64,000 bases of DNA from assembly GCF_018304945.1 (NCBI RefSeq), contig NZ_JAGQEE010000001.1, forward strand, positions 1,736,001-1,800,000, given 5' to 3'. The notes below the pieces were generated by a model. That model did not search any database, had not been told where the DNA came from, and saw nothing but the letters and a program-made list of their open reading frames with translations. Numbering within the stretch: the first letter of the stretch is position 1; each line of letters opens with the position of its first letter. The translations under genes and the position numbers were made by a program. Of the stretch, positions 8,522 through 17,387 are shown in pieces. This DNA is from Collimonas humicola. Its GTDB lineage: Bacteria; Pseudomonadota; Gammaproteobacteria; Burkholderiales; Burkholderiaceae_D.

Positions 8522-10399
8522 TCAACGCGCAAAATCCGAGGTTTTCTTGACGAAGGCATTCAGGTTGGCGATGTTCAAGCTGCCGAAACCTGTAGTTGCA
8601 TCCCAGCCCTTGGCGGCCTTGTAGCCGTAGGAGCTGCTGGCGCCGTTGGTGCCCGAAATGACGTCGTGCAGCAGCGAAGCATTGGCAGCCAATGGGAAAT
8701 ACTTGTAGAAGCTGGCTGCCGGGAAGCCCAGGCCGTTGGCGTTGGCCGATTGCAAGCGTGCCCAGACGCCGGTGAAGATCGGTGCTGCCAGGCTGGTGCC
8801 GCCTACCGTGCCGGTCTGGCCGTTGTAGTAGATGGTGGCGCCGCTGGCGCTGGCGGCATCAAAAGCGATGTCCGGCAAACCGCGGGTCGTCTTGCCGGCG
8901 GTGACCACGCCCTTCTGGTAGCTAGGTATCGCTTCGTACTTGCTGAAGCCGCCGCCGGTTGCCCACAGACGCTTGGTAGGATCGGAATCGCCCTGGGCAT
9001 CATAGACGCCGATCGGGCTCAGGCCTTCGTTCCACACGGTTTCGCTGCTGTAGGCGCCGGCATTGGTGTACAAGGTGGTGCCGCCGACGGCGATCACGTA
9101 GGGCGAGCTGGCCGGTTCGCTGACGTCATAGGTCGACTTGTTTGTCGGTACGCCTGGCGCACCTGAAATCGAACTGGTCTGGCAGTTGTAGGTGCCGGCG
9201 TCGCCCGTGGAAATCGAGAAGGTCTGGCCTTGCGCCACCGCCTGCTTGAAGACATTGTCATCGGCTGCCTGGGTGCCGGTGCTGTGCGTATCCGCTTCGC
9301 AGCCGCCGAGCGAGACGTTGATGACTTTCGCCAGGTTGTCAGTCACCGCCTTGTTATAGGAAGTGGTGATGCTGCTGAACTGCATGTCTGGCGATGCGTA
9401 GAAAATCAGTTTCTTGACGCCGCCGGAAGTGCCGGTGATGGTCTGGCTGTCCAGGTTCCACTCGACCTGGCCGGAAGTATCGCTGTAATCGCTGCCGGCA
9501 GGACCGGTCTGCACCACCGCTGTATTGACGGTTGCCAGGCCCTTGGCGGTAGTGAACGCCTTCAGGTCGGTAATGGTCGGCGAGATATCGCCTTCGGAGA
9601 TGATGCCGACCGTGGTGTTGGAGGCGGTAGGCGTGCTGCCGGCGTTGTAGATCGCAGGGAATTGCGCAGGGCTGTGCGGTGTCGCCACCGGCGTTGCGGC
9701 TGGCGTGACCTTGGCTTGCACCGCGCTGCCTGGCGCGGCATCCAGCACGAAGCGATGATGGGTCTGCGCCAGCGCGACGTTTTGCAGGCCCAGCACCGAA
9801 CCGACGATGTTGCTCAGGGCGGCTGGCACTTGTGCGGCGTCGGTATTGGCGAAGACATTGCGGCCATCTTGCTGGAAGCGTTTCAGCGAGGTACGGAAAC
9901 CGGTTTGCACAGTCGCCGCAGTGCCGTCGGCCGAAACCAGTTGGCGGTTAGGCGAGACGGTGATGTTGATGAAACCCGATTTGCTCAGATGCGCCACCAC
10001 GGCAGCCACATCTTTTTCGGTCGGCGCAAATTTTTCAGCGAATTGCGCTGGCGTCAGGAACTTGCCGTAGGAAGCGCTGCCAGGGGTATGCAGGTCTTGC
10101 AGGAACTGATCCAGCTTGGCTTCGTTGCGCAGGTTCAGGCTCAGCGTGACATGCACCGGCTCGCCTTGCGCCAGCTGCATGGCGGATTCTGCCGGCGTTG
10201 CGACGCTGGCGTCGACCGCCAGGCTCTTTTGATTGGCCTGGACCTGGGGCAGGAAAGCCTGGGTCTTGGTGGCCACCCAAGTGCTGTTGTCAGCGACGGC
10301 AGCGTGGACGGACAAAGATGCAAACACCAGGGACAGCGCTAACGACAATGCCGAAGCCTGGGGAATCTTGGAATTTCCTGCTGTGATTCTCGATTTCAT
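8522..10399 (-). CDS. S53 sedolisin/pseudomonalisin-type serine-carboxyl peptidase
   Basis: A 625-residue secreted acid protease. There is a signal peptide (cleavage near SVHAA, residue 33), a pro-kumamolisin activation domain (about 40-220) and an S53 catalytic domain (about 245-620). The catalytic set is visible: Glu313 and Asp317 in SGQVEWNLDS, Asp400 in ISTGDAG (oxyanion) and Ser536 in GGTSLAAP. It digests proteins extracellularly at low pH. A ribosome-binding site (AGAGGA) precedes the ATG. It is monocistronic, and the 1.29-kb region upstream contains no gene. Confidence 0.93.
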   Translation of the reverse strand: MKSRITAGNSKIPQASALSLALSLVFASLSVHAAVADNSTWVATKTQAFLPQVQANQKSLAVDASVATPAESAMQLAQGEPVHVTLSLNLRNEAKLDQFLQDLHTPGSASYGKFLTPAQFAEKFAPTEKDVAAVVAHLSKSGFINITVSPNRQLVSADGTAATVQTGFRTSLKRFQQDGRNVFANTDAAQVPAALSNIVGSVLGLQNVALAQTHHRFVLDAAPGSAVQAKVTPAATPVATPHSPAQFPAIYNAGSTPTASNTTVGIISEGDISPTITDLKAFTTAKGLATVNTAVVQTGPAGSDYSDTSGQVEWNLDSQTITGTSGGVKKLIFYASPDMQFSSITTSYNKAVTDNLAKVINVSLGGCEADTHSTGTQAADDNVFKQAVAQGQTFSISTGDAGTYNCQTSSISGAPGVPTNKSTYDVSEPASSPYVIAVGGTTLYTNAGAYSSETVWNEGLSPIGVYDAQGDSDPTKRLWATGGGFSKYEAIPSYQKGVVTAGKTTRGLPDIAFDAASASGATIYYNGQTGTVGGTSLAAPIFTGVWARLQSANANGLGFPAASFYKYFPLAANASLLHDVISGTNGASSSYGYKAAKGWDATTGFGSLNIANLNAFVKKTSDFAR

Positions 10400-10891
10400 A
10401 CGCTTATTCCTCTTGAATGGAACAAATGAAGGACGCCGCAGCCTTGCAGGGCGATCTGCAATGCAAAGGGTGTTGGCGCTGGAGTCTGCAACGCGGGTAG
10501 CGATGCAGCGGATAACGGTGCTAGTCCGTTAAGGGGTTGGCGACGGCGTTAACACTGCCTGTGCCGGAAGACGGAGGAAGCTGCGGCGAAAGGAACATGC
10601 GGCGCATGCAAAAGCAGGAATTTCAAATTGAGTCTGGCGCAAATCATGGGACTTCCCTCTTGAGGATTAACAGCAGCACCGATTGCTCTTTTGGAGCGAG
10701 TGCCGTGTAAAAAATCAACGCTATGCATCCTGTTCCAACAACTTCAATATGCTTTTTCGATGAATCAGAATAAATCATTTATTTCTACGTGGCAATACAA
10801 AATAAACTGATATTTTCTTCTATCGAATCGCGTATTTCGTTTGCGTTTTCCGACAGATAAAACCTTATTTCATCGACTGTTTTACATATGC

Positions 10892-11055
10892 TAGTGCAGT
10901 GTTTTGCAGATAATGGCACTTCAGAAACGGCATCTTTTCACGCCATGCGTCGTTGCGAATCCTCGCGATAGTCCCGCTATCGCTCCGGTTCGCGCCTGGC
11001 CTGGCATGAAAATCCACCATTTCTGAAGCGCCATTACCTACAAAACACTACACTG
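10892..11055. repeat. 164-bp imperfect inverted repeat, MITE-like
   Basis: The whole segment folds on itself. TAGTGCAGTGTTTTGCAG on the left pairs with the complement of CTACAAAACACTACACTGG on the right, continuing through AATGGCACTTCAGAAACGG and CCATTTCTGAAGCGCCATT to a GCGATAG/CTATCGC tip. Roughly five of six positions pair. It codes for nothing. Such long hairpins are typical of non-autonomous mobile elements or extragenic palindromes. There is no clear target-site duplication. Confidence 0.75.
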
Positions 11056-11088
11056 GAACAAGCGGGCGCCGGCAGCGCCAACAGCTGG

Positions 11089-11124
11089 AAAAAAAACGTT
11101 CCGCCCGCGGGGAGCAGGCGGAAC
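11089..11124 (-). terminator. orphan minus-strand terminator, possible end of an sRNA
   Basis: Read on the minus strand, GTTCCGCC pairs with GGCGGAAC and is followed, after one G, by eight Ts. No minus-strand gene ends here; the nearest one to the right ends at 11694. A second strong hairpin (ACATGTCTT with AAAGACATG, 11159-11178) lies just upstream on that strand. Together they could be the 3' part of a small RNA. The terminator resembles the one at 12661-12698. Confidence 0.6.
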
Positions 11125-11693
11125 AAACGGCGGGAGCACCGAGGATATTGGGCCAAACACATGTCTTGGCAAAGACATGCTTGCTGTATTCGTCTCCGTA
11201 AAAATCGGCTGGATTCTTCTCGCACAAGCAGATTCCTGGCCGATGATTTACTGGTTAGTTCTTATCGTTTTCTTATAAGCGCCGCAGAGGCGTCAATTGA
11301 ATATAAAACATCAAATTCCTGCCCCTTGAATATCTGCGGTCCTATGAAAAATTTCTCATATACATACAGGTCTGTATAGTTTGTGAGGCTAATAATATGA
11401 CAGCCGCCGGCACATGTAAACAGAATTTATTAGAGCCTTTTGTCTGCCTTGAGTAATTTAGTTGGCATCTGATAAAGCTCGAATGTGCACACCGAAATTC
11501 CAATGTCAAACGATGCGCCGCATGATTGATGCAGCTGGAATCCGGCTGCAGGATGGGAGATTGCGATGTTATCGCTAACGACAAGTATATTTTCATCCCC
11601 CGGGAAACTCCGGCGTCCATTGCGGAAAAGACGAAATTATTCAGTTAAATGCGGCGCGATATCCCGCTCCGGATGTTACATGGCGACGTGCAT
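11125..11693. other. intergenic region, no gene seen, TetR-operator-like palindrome
   Basis: This AT-rich stretch contains no supportable gene. At 11364-11377 ATACAG-GT-CTGTAT forms a 6-2-6 palindrome of the kind bound by TetR/AcrR regulators, but no tetR-type gene is adjacent. CTTATAAG at 11271-11278 could be a promoter element for a minus-strand transcript ending at 11089. Confidence 0.4.
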
Positions 11694-12617
11694 TTATTTT
11701 GCCAGCCGCGCGACAAATATCGAACGCGGCAGGCTCGCCCATAATGTGGCAGCGACGATCAGCGCGCCGCCGATCCAGGACAAGAGGCTGAGCTGCTCGC
11801 CCAGCCAGAAGGCGGCGAACAGCGCGCCGAACACCGGCTCGCTTCCCATCAACAGGGAAACCCGGGTGGGATCGCTCTGGCGGACAGCGTAGTTTTGCGC
11901 AAAGAAGGCAAAGATGGTGCAACACAAAACCAGGTACAGCGTCGCTATCCAGAAGCCGGCAGCGCTTGGCAGGGACGGCAGCCCGCCTTGCAGGAACAAG
12001 GTGGCAAGCAGCAGGCAGCCAAGCCCGACCACGCCGGCTTGCACAGCCGTCAGCGCCAGCGTCGACATGCTCCGGTTTTGCGTCAGGCGCTTGGTCATGC
12101 ACACCATGAAAGCGCGCAGCACGGCGGCGGCCAGCATCAGGCCGTCGCCCAGATTGAATGTCAAACTGCTGCCGTAAGTCAGCAGCCAGGTGCCGAAAAG
12201 CGAGACAAACGCCATCAGGAAAGCGCTGCCGCTTGGGCGCCGCGCCATCACCAGCCATTCGACAAGTGGCGTAAATACGACACACAGGCTGATCAGGAAA
12301 GCCGCATTGGACGCCTTGGTCAGCGCTACGCCAAAGGTTTCGCATGTCAATATCGCAAGCAAGATCGCCCCTAGCGGCAATCCCGCGCGCAAGGCCGCCC
12401 TGCCGTGCGGCTGCATCAGCCGACGCAGGCTGGGCAGCAATAGCAGAAACGTCATGCCGAAGCGCAGTGCCAGCAAGCCCAGCACCGGATAAAAAGCCAG
12501 GGCCTGTTTGGCAACACCGTAGCTGCTGCCCCAGACCACTGCGACCAGCAACAGCAGCAAGTCGGCGATCCAGATTTTCTTTGTTGGCGAGGCGGGAGGA
12601 GATGTCGGCAATTGCAT
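11694..12617 (-). CDS. DMT superfamily (EamA) transporter
   Basis: A 307-residue inner-membrane protein with about ten membrane segments in two EamA repeats (approx. 15-150 and 165-295). The conserved VVWGSSYGVAKQAL motif at the start of repeat 1 and MGSEPVFGALFAAFWLGEQL in repeat 2 are typical. Family members export or import small metabolites; the substrate is unknown. It is divergent from a LysR gene at 12836, which probably controls it. Its leader contains a terminator hairpin at 12661-12698, suggesting attenuation. Confidence 0.9.
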   Translation of the reverse strand: MQLPTSPPASPTKKIWIADLLLLLVAVVWGSSYGVAKQALAFYPVLGLLALRFGMTFLLLLPSLRRLMQPHGRAALRAGLPLGAILLAILTCETFGVALTKASNAAFLISLCVVFTPLVEWLVMARRPSGSAFLMAFVSLFGTWLLTYGSSLTFNLGDGLMLAAAVLRAFMVCMTKRLTQNRSMSTLALTAVQAGVVGLGCLLLATLFLQGGLPSLPSAAGFWIATLYLVLCCTIFAFFAQNYAVRQSDPTRVSLLMGSEPVFGALFAAFWLGEQLSLLSWIGGALIVAATLWASLPRSIFVARLAK

Positions 12618-12660
12618 TTACTCTGGCTGGGGCCGCCGGCGGCGACGGCGCGATCGGTGG

Positions 12661-12698
12661 AAAAAAAAGTTCCGTCCGGCGTGGGGGCCGGACGGAAC
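12661..12698 (-). terminator. terminator in the leader of the DMT transporter gene (candidate attenuator)
   Basis: On the minus strand a perfect 12-bp stem (GTTCCGTCCGGC with GCCGGACGGAAC) is followed by eight Ts, ending 44 bases before the transporter ATG at 12617. The gene on the other side (LysR, 12836) is transcribed away, so there is no upstream minus-strand gene to terminate. It must act in the transporter leader or end a leader-derived sRNA. TATCCTAGGCG just upstream resembles TATCCTCGGTG upstream of the 11089 terminator. Confidence 0.7.
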
Positions 12699-12835
12699 CA
12701 AAGGCAAATCGCCTAGGATAAAACGGCAAGTCAGGAGAATAATCAGCGTACTCTGCGCCAGCGCTTATTATGTTTTACCTGGGCAAATACGATAACCTAT
12801 CGGCTCGGAACAACACTTGTACCCAACGGGAATAA

Positions 12836-13789
12836 ATGAGCAATCATCGATACATCAAGCTGATGCCGGATATGGCGGTGTTCGTGCGCGTGGTGGAAAC
12901 CGGCAGTTTCTCTGCCGCGGCGTCGGAGCTGGGCATGACGCCCTCGGCTGTCAGCCGCCAGGTGTCGCGGCTGGAACAGGCCCTGGCGGTCAGGCTGCTG
13001 GAGCGCACCACCCGCAAGCTGCGCCTGAGCGAATCCGGCAATGAGGCTTTCCAGCGCTGCCAGGAAATGGTCAACGCCGCCAAGGCGGCGATGGAGGTTG
13101 CCGACAAGTTCGTGGCGGCGCCGCGCGGCCTGCTGCGGGTCGGCATGCCGAAGGCCTTCGGCAAGGCGGTAGTGGCGCCTCTGGTGCCGGGGTTCCTGGA
13201 AAAATATCCGCAAGTCGATATGCAATTGATCCTCAACGATCGCCAGTTGAACCTGCTCGACGACGATGCCGACCTGGTGATCCAGATCACCCGCAATCCG
13301 GTTGAAGGACTGGCGGCGCGGCCGCTGATGTCGGTGGCGCAGGTGCTGTGCGCGACCCCCGAATACCTGGCGCGGCATGGCACGCCGCGCCAGCCGCAAG
13401 ACTTGTGCGGCCACAGCTGCCTGTCGCTGGGAGAAACCCCGGGCGACGCCGACTGGCGCTTCCTGCGCAAGGGCGAAGCCACCATCGTCAGGATCAGCGG
13501 CCGCTACGTCGTCAACCACAGCGAAGCGCGGCTGCAAGGCGTGCTGCAGCACCTGGGGATCGCCTGCCTGCCCTACTTCACGGCGCGCGGGGCGATCGAA
13601 CAAGGCTTGGTGAAAGTGCTGCTGAGCGAGTGGGAATTCGTCTCCGCCTACCAGGGTACGGCCTACATACAATATCTGCCGACGCGTTATCTGGCGCCCA
13701 AGATGCGGGTGTTCATCGATTATCTTGTGCAGCATCTGGCAGCAGACCTGAAGCCGGCGGAACGGCCGCGGCTGGCGGCCGGCACATGA
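12836..13789 (+). CDS. LysR family transcriptional regulator
   Basis: A 317-residue LTTR. The winged HTH spans residues about 10-68 (FVRVVETGSFSAAASELG, then PSAVSRQVSRLEQAL) and a periplasmic-binding-like effector domain follows from about 95. It is divergent from the DMT transporter gene, the usual layout for a LTTR and its target. Its stop overlaps the ATG of the amidase gene by four bases (ATGA), so the two are co-translated. The inducer is unknown. Confidence 0.92.
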   Translation: MSNHRYIKLMPDMAVFVRVVETGSFSAAASELGMTPSAVSRQVSRLEQALAVRLLERTTRKLRLSESGNEAFQRCQEMVNAAKAAMEVADKFVAAPRGLLRVGMPKAFGKAVVAPLVPGFLEKYPQVDMQLILNDRQLNLLDDDADLVIQITRNPVEGLAARPLMSVAQVLCATPEYLARHGTPRQPQDLCGHSCLSLGETPGDADWRFLRKGEATIVRISGRYVVNHSEARLQGVLQHLGIACLPYFTARGAIEQGLVKVLLSEWEFVSAYQGTAYIQYLPTRYLAPKMRVFIDYLVQHLAADLKPAERPRLAAGT

Positions 13790-14484
13790 CGCTTGCCTGT
13801 CTGCGCCGACAGCTGCTGTTGCCGGCTTGCCTGTACGCGCTGAGCGCCATCTGCAGCGCCCAACAAGTCATCGTCGACACCGGCCACACCACCGAAAAAC
13901 CCGGCGCCATCGGTCCCGCCGGCAAGCGTGAATTCGACCTCAACCGCCAACTGGCCATCGCCCTGGTCACGGCCTTGCGCACCAAGGGCGTGAGCGTAAC
14001 CGATGTCGCCGCGGCCGGTGCGCCGGCTTCCCTGCAAGCGCGCACCAAAGACAGCACCGGCGCCGCGCTGTTCATCTCCATCCACCATGACTCGATGCAG
14101 CAAGCCTGGCTGGACGCCGGCAGGAGCCGTGAATTTTCCGGCTACGCGCTGTTCGTTTCCGCCAGCAAGCCGTACTACGGGCGCAGCCTGGATTGCGCCA
14201 AAGACATCAGCCGCAATATGCTGGCCATCGGCGAACATCCCTCGCTGTATCACGCCACCCCGATTCGCGGCGAAAACCGGCCCTTGATCGACCGCACCCT
14301 GGGGATACACCGCTTTGACGATCTGGTGGTGCTGAAAACCGCGGAATCGCCGGCGCTGCTGATGGAGGTCGGCGTGCTGGCCAATCCCGACGAAGAACCG
14401 CGCCTCGCTACCCGGCAGTTTGCCGAGCGCGCCGCCGACGCCATCGCCAGCGGCATCCGCCAGTGCTTGCCGGCGCCGCATTGA
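13786..14484 (+). CDS. N-acetylmuramoyl-L-alanine amidase (Amidase_3), secreted
   Basis: A 232-residue zinc amidase with a signal peptide (about 1-25, cleaved near CSAQQ). Zinc ligands and catalysis are visible: His34 in DTGHTTEKPG, Glu49 in KREFDLN, His100 in FISIHHDS and the catalytic Glu194 in LLMEVGVL. It cleaves the bond between N-acetylmuramic acid and L-Ala in peptidoglycan in the periplasm. It starts inside the LysR stop codon (ATGA). It lacks the AMIN domain of AmiC. Confidence 0.88.
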   Translation: MTLACLRRQLLLPACLYALSAICSAQQVIVDTGHTTEKPGAIGPAGKREFDLNRQLAIALVTALRTKGVSVTDVAAAGAPASLQARTKDSTGAALFISIHHDSMQQAWLDAGRSREFSGYALFVSASKPYYGRSLDCAKDISRNMLAIGEHPSLYHATPIRGENRPLIDRTLGIHRFDDLVVLKTAESPALLMEVGVLANPDEEPRLATRQFAERAADAIASGIRQCLPAPH

Positions 14485-14495
14485 GCGGCTGTGCA

Positions 14496-16058
14496 TCAGA
14501 CGGCCTCGACTTCGTCTGTATTGAGCGCATCGATCCGGCCAGCCGCCGGCACGTGCGGCTGGCTGAGAAAGCCGAACACCATCGCCGCCGACAGTAGCGT
14601 GATCCCGGCCAGGATGTACAGCAGGATATGGAAAGCATCGCCATAGCTCTGCACCAATAGCGCCTGGCTGGCTTGCGGGAGCAATTGCAAGGCCTGCGGC
14701 ATATCGCCCATCGCCAAGCGTTGCGCCGCTTCCGCCATCCGCGGCGGCACCGAAGCCAGCAAGCCATGCAGGCGCGCTTGCACCAGCGCGGCAAGGATGG
14801 CCGCGACGATGGCCAGCGCCATGCCCTCGCCCGCTACCCGCGTTGTGCTGAAGATCCCGGTAGCCATGCCGGCCCGTTCCTTCGGCACGACGCTGACCGC
14901 CAAGCCATCCATCAAACCCCATGGCAGACTGATGCCGAACCCTATGGTCAGCATCGGCAGCAGCAGCGAAGACGGCGCCTGACCTGGAGCGATCTGCGCC
15001 AGCCACAGCAGGCCGGCGGCGCAGATCAGCAGGCCGGCGCCGCAGATCACGCCGGCGGAAATCCAGCGCGTCAGCACGCCGGCGATAAACGGCAGCGCCA
15101 GCATGGGCGCCGACAGCGCCATCATCATCTGCCCCGCCTGCATCGCGCTGCAGCCCTCGATGCCGATGAAACGCATCGGCAGCAGCACCAGCAGCACCAC
15201 ATAGGAATAGGCGGGAGCGGCTGCCAGGAACTGGACGCCGACGAAGCGCGGGTAGCGCAACAGCGACAGATCCAGCATCGGCCGCCGCACCCGCTTTTCG
15301 ATCACGGCAAAGGCGCCCAGCAACAACAGCGAGCTGCCCAGCAGCAGCAAGGTCGGCAGGCTGTTCCAGCCGCTTTCCGGGATGCGCAGCACGCCATAGG
15401 TAAACAAGCTCAGGGCGGCGGTAAAGCTGATGGCGCCCGGCCAGTCCAGTCCGCTGGCGCCGGGATCGCGCGACTCCCTGATGCAGCGCAGGCCAGCCGC
15501 CAGCGCCAGCGCGGCAAGCGCCGCCACGCCGAGGAAGACGGAACGCCAGCCGAAGCTTTCAACCAAGGCGCCGGCCAGCACCGGCCCGAACGCCAGGCCG
15601 ACGCCGAAAGTGGTGCCGAGCAAGCTGAAGGCGCGGGTGCGGGCGTGGCCGTCGAACTCTTGCGCCAGGGTCGCCACGCCGCCCGAAAAAGCAGCAGCGC
15701 CGGCCACGCCCTGCAGCGCCCGCAACAGATCGAGCCAGAGGATGTCAGGGGCCCATGCCAGCGCCAGCGAACTCAAGGCAAACGCAGCAACGCCGACGAT
15801 GAACAAACGCTTGCGGCCATAACTGTCGGCCAGCGCGCCGGCCGCCATCAGGCAGCTGCCGAACGCCAGCATGAAGGCATTGGTGATCCAGTTGAGGGCG
15901 ATCGGGCTGCCGCCCAGCGCCTTGGCGATCGCCGGCATCGCTACCGCAGGGCCGGTAAAACTGAGCGGCATCACCAATGCCGCCAGGCAGACTGCGCCCA
16001 GCACCAGAAATCGCTGTAGCGGGTGTCGCATTTCGTTGGAGTTTCGGGTATTGCGCAT
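14496..16058 (-). CDS. MFS transporter, DHA2 (14-TM) drug exporter type
   Basis: A 520-residue inner-membrane protein with about 14 membrane segments. Motif A (GALADSYGRKRLF, residues 77-89) and motif C (GPVLAGALVESFGWRSVF, about 158-175) mark drug:H+ antiporters. A divergent LysR gene (16171) probably represses or activates it through the palindrome at 16128. The substrate is unknown. Alternative start ATG at 16031. Confidence 0.9.
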   Translation of the reverse strand: MRNTRNSNEMRHPLQRFLVLGAVCLAALVMPLSFTGPAVAMPAIAKALGGSPIALNWITNAFMLAFGSCLMAAGALADSYGRKRLFIVGVAAFALSSLALAWAPDILWLDLLRALQGVAGAAAFSGGVATLAQEFDGHARTRAFSLLGTTFGVGLAFGPVLAGALVESFGWRSVFLGVAALAALALAAGLRCIRESRDPGASGLDWPGAISFTAALSLFTYGVLRIPESGWNSLPTLLLLGSSLLLLGAFAVIEKRVRRPMLDLSLLRYPRFVGVQFLAAAPAYSYVVLLVLLPMRFIGIEGCSAMQAGQMMMALSAPMLALPFIAGVLTRWISAGVICGAGLLICAAGLLWLAQIAPGQAPSSLLLPMLTIGFGISLPWGLMDGLAVSVVPKERAGMATGIFSTTRVAGEGMALAIVAAILAALVQARLHGLLASVPPRMAEAAQRLAMGDMPQALQLLPQASQALLVQSYGDAFHILLYILAGITLLSAAMVFGFLSQPHVPAAGRIDALNTDEVEAV

Positions 16059-16127
16059 GACGGCTTCCTTTTCAGAGCTAGTGTTTTGAATGATATAGTG
16101 GCTTTAATCATGTTTAAATCACTCAAA

Positions 16128-16146
16128 TGTCCGCTATATACGGACA
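16128..16146. promoter_or_regulatory. LysR-type operator between MFS and LysR genes
   Basis: TGTCCG-N7-CGGACA is a perfect 6-7-6 palindrome, 24 bases before the LysR start and 69 before the MFS start. The TN11A-type geometry suits a LysR recognition box. Confidence 0.6.
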
Positions 16147-16170
16147 AAATATCCCTAATGGAGAGCCTGC

Positions 16171-17118
16171 ATGGATAGCCTGAGCGGCCTGGCCGCCTTC
16201 GTGCAAGCCGCCGAAACCAGCAGCTTCGTGGCGGCCGGCCGCCAGCTCGGCGTGTCGGCTTCGGCGATCGGAAAAAGCATTGCGCGGCTGGAGGCGAAGC
16301 TGGGCGTGCGCCTGTTTCACCGCAGCACGCGGCAAATCCGGCTGACCGATGAAGGCACACTGTTTTTCGAGCGCTGCCGCGGCATCCTGGACGACATTGA
16401 GGATGCGCAAAACGAGTTGCTGAAGTCCACCGAAACGCCGCGCGGACGCCTCAAGATCAGCTTGCCTGCGATCGGCTACCGGCTGCTCAGCAAGCAGCTG
16501 TCTGCCTTCATGCAAGCCTATCCGGAAGTCGAACTCGACCTCGACTTCAGCGACCGCATGGTGGATGTCATCGAAGAAGGATTCGACGCCGTGATCCGCA
16601 GCGGCAGCCTGGCCGACTCGCGCCTGATGGCGCGCACCTTGTGGCCGTACAGCTTCATGATCTGCGCCGCGCCCGGCTATCTGCACCGCCGGGGCCAGCC
16701 GCAACGGCCGCAAGACCTTCTGCAGCACGCCTGCCTGCGTTATAAATTCCTCTCCAGCAGCAAGCTGCAGGACTGGGTCCTGCGCAGCGAACATGACGCG
16801 CCCGAGCTAAGGCTGCCGGCTACCCTGACCTGCAACAACATCGAAGCCTTGCTGGCGGCCGCCATCAACGGCCTCGGCCTGGCTTACCTGCCCTCGTTCG
16901 TGGCGCAGGAAGCGCTGGCCGACGGCCGCCTGCGCACGGTGCTGGACGACTACGCAATCAGCCACGGCAGCTTCTCGGTGCTGTGGCCATCCAGCCGCCA
17001 CATGCTGCCGCGCTTGCGCGTGTTTGTCGATTTCCTGCTCGCCAGCCTGCCGGCCGTTAGCGCCGATGGCGGGCCACGAAAGCGCGCAAGGCCGGATCGC
17101 GGATCTCGAGCACAGTGA
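16171..17118 (+). CDS. LysR family transcriptional regulator
   Basis: A 315-residue LTTR with an HTH at about 5-62 (FVQAAETSSFVAAGRQLG, SASAIGKSIARLEAKL) and an effector domain from about 90. It is divergently transcribed from the DHA2 transporter with an operator-like palindrome between them. The last 62 bases overlap the convergent small gene at 17057. The C-terminus is a Lys/Arg-rich tail (GPRKRARPDRGSRAQ), possibly an extension by loss of an earlier stop. Confidence 0.92.
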   Translation: MDSLSGLAAFVQAAETSSFVAAGRQLGVSASAIGKSIARLEAKLGVRLFHRSTRQIRLTDEGTLFFERCRGILDDIEDAQNELLKSTETPRGRLKISLPAIGYRLLSKQLSAFMQAYPEVELDLDFSDRMVDVIEEGFDAVIRSGSLADSRLMARTLWPYSFMICAAPGYLHRRGQPQRPQDLLQHACLRYKFLSSSKLQDWVLRSEHDAPELRLPATLTCNNIEALLAAAINGLGLAYLPSFVAQEALADGRLRTVLDDYAISHGSFSVLWPSSRHMLPRLRVFVDFLLASLPAVSADGGPRKRARPDRGSRAQ

Positions 17119-17314
17119 AGACGCCAAGCGCATCGAGTGCGGCTATCGCTTCGACCATATGGACTTCGGCTTCCTGCCGGTCGGCGGCTGAAGCTGCCGG
17201 ATCGAGAAACATCCTGGCGTTGGCCAGGAAAGCCCCGACCGTGCCTTTGCGCACGACAGCGCCATTGAATTCGCGGCTGTCGAGCTGATCGGGGAGTAAG
17301 TCTTGTGCGCGCAT
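17057..17314 (-). CDS. small conserved-looking hypothetical protein
   Basis: An 85-residue, mostly helical soluble protein (NGAVVRKGTVGAFLANARMF, then HMVEAIAALDALGVF). No motif or family name is recognised. It overlaps the 3' end of the LysR gene tail to tail and is divergent from the AraC gene at 17388, which may regulate it. Confidence 0.6.
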   Translation of the reverse strand: MRAQDLLPDQLDSREFNGAVVRKGTVGAFLANARMFLDPAASAADRQEAEVHMVEAIAALDALGVFTVLEIRDPALRAFVARHRR

Positions 17315-17387
17315 GATGTGCTTTCATTAGAAAAGGGACTTCAGTATGCGAGCCCCTTCCTGGCGCGGCTTGCGGGGTTAAGCCATA

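Noticed and set aside
8522-11055. Prophage or integrative element
   Set aside because: No integrase, structural genes or attachment repeats; the region holds one protease gene and a hairpin element.
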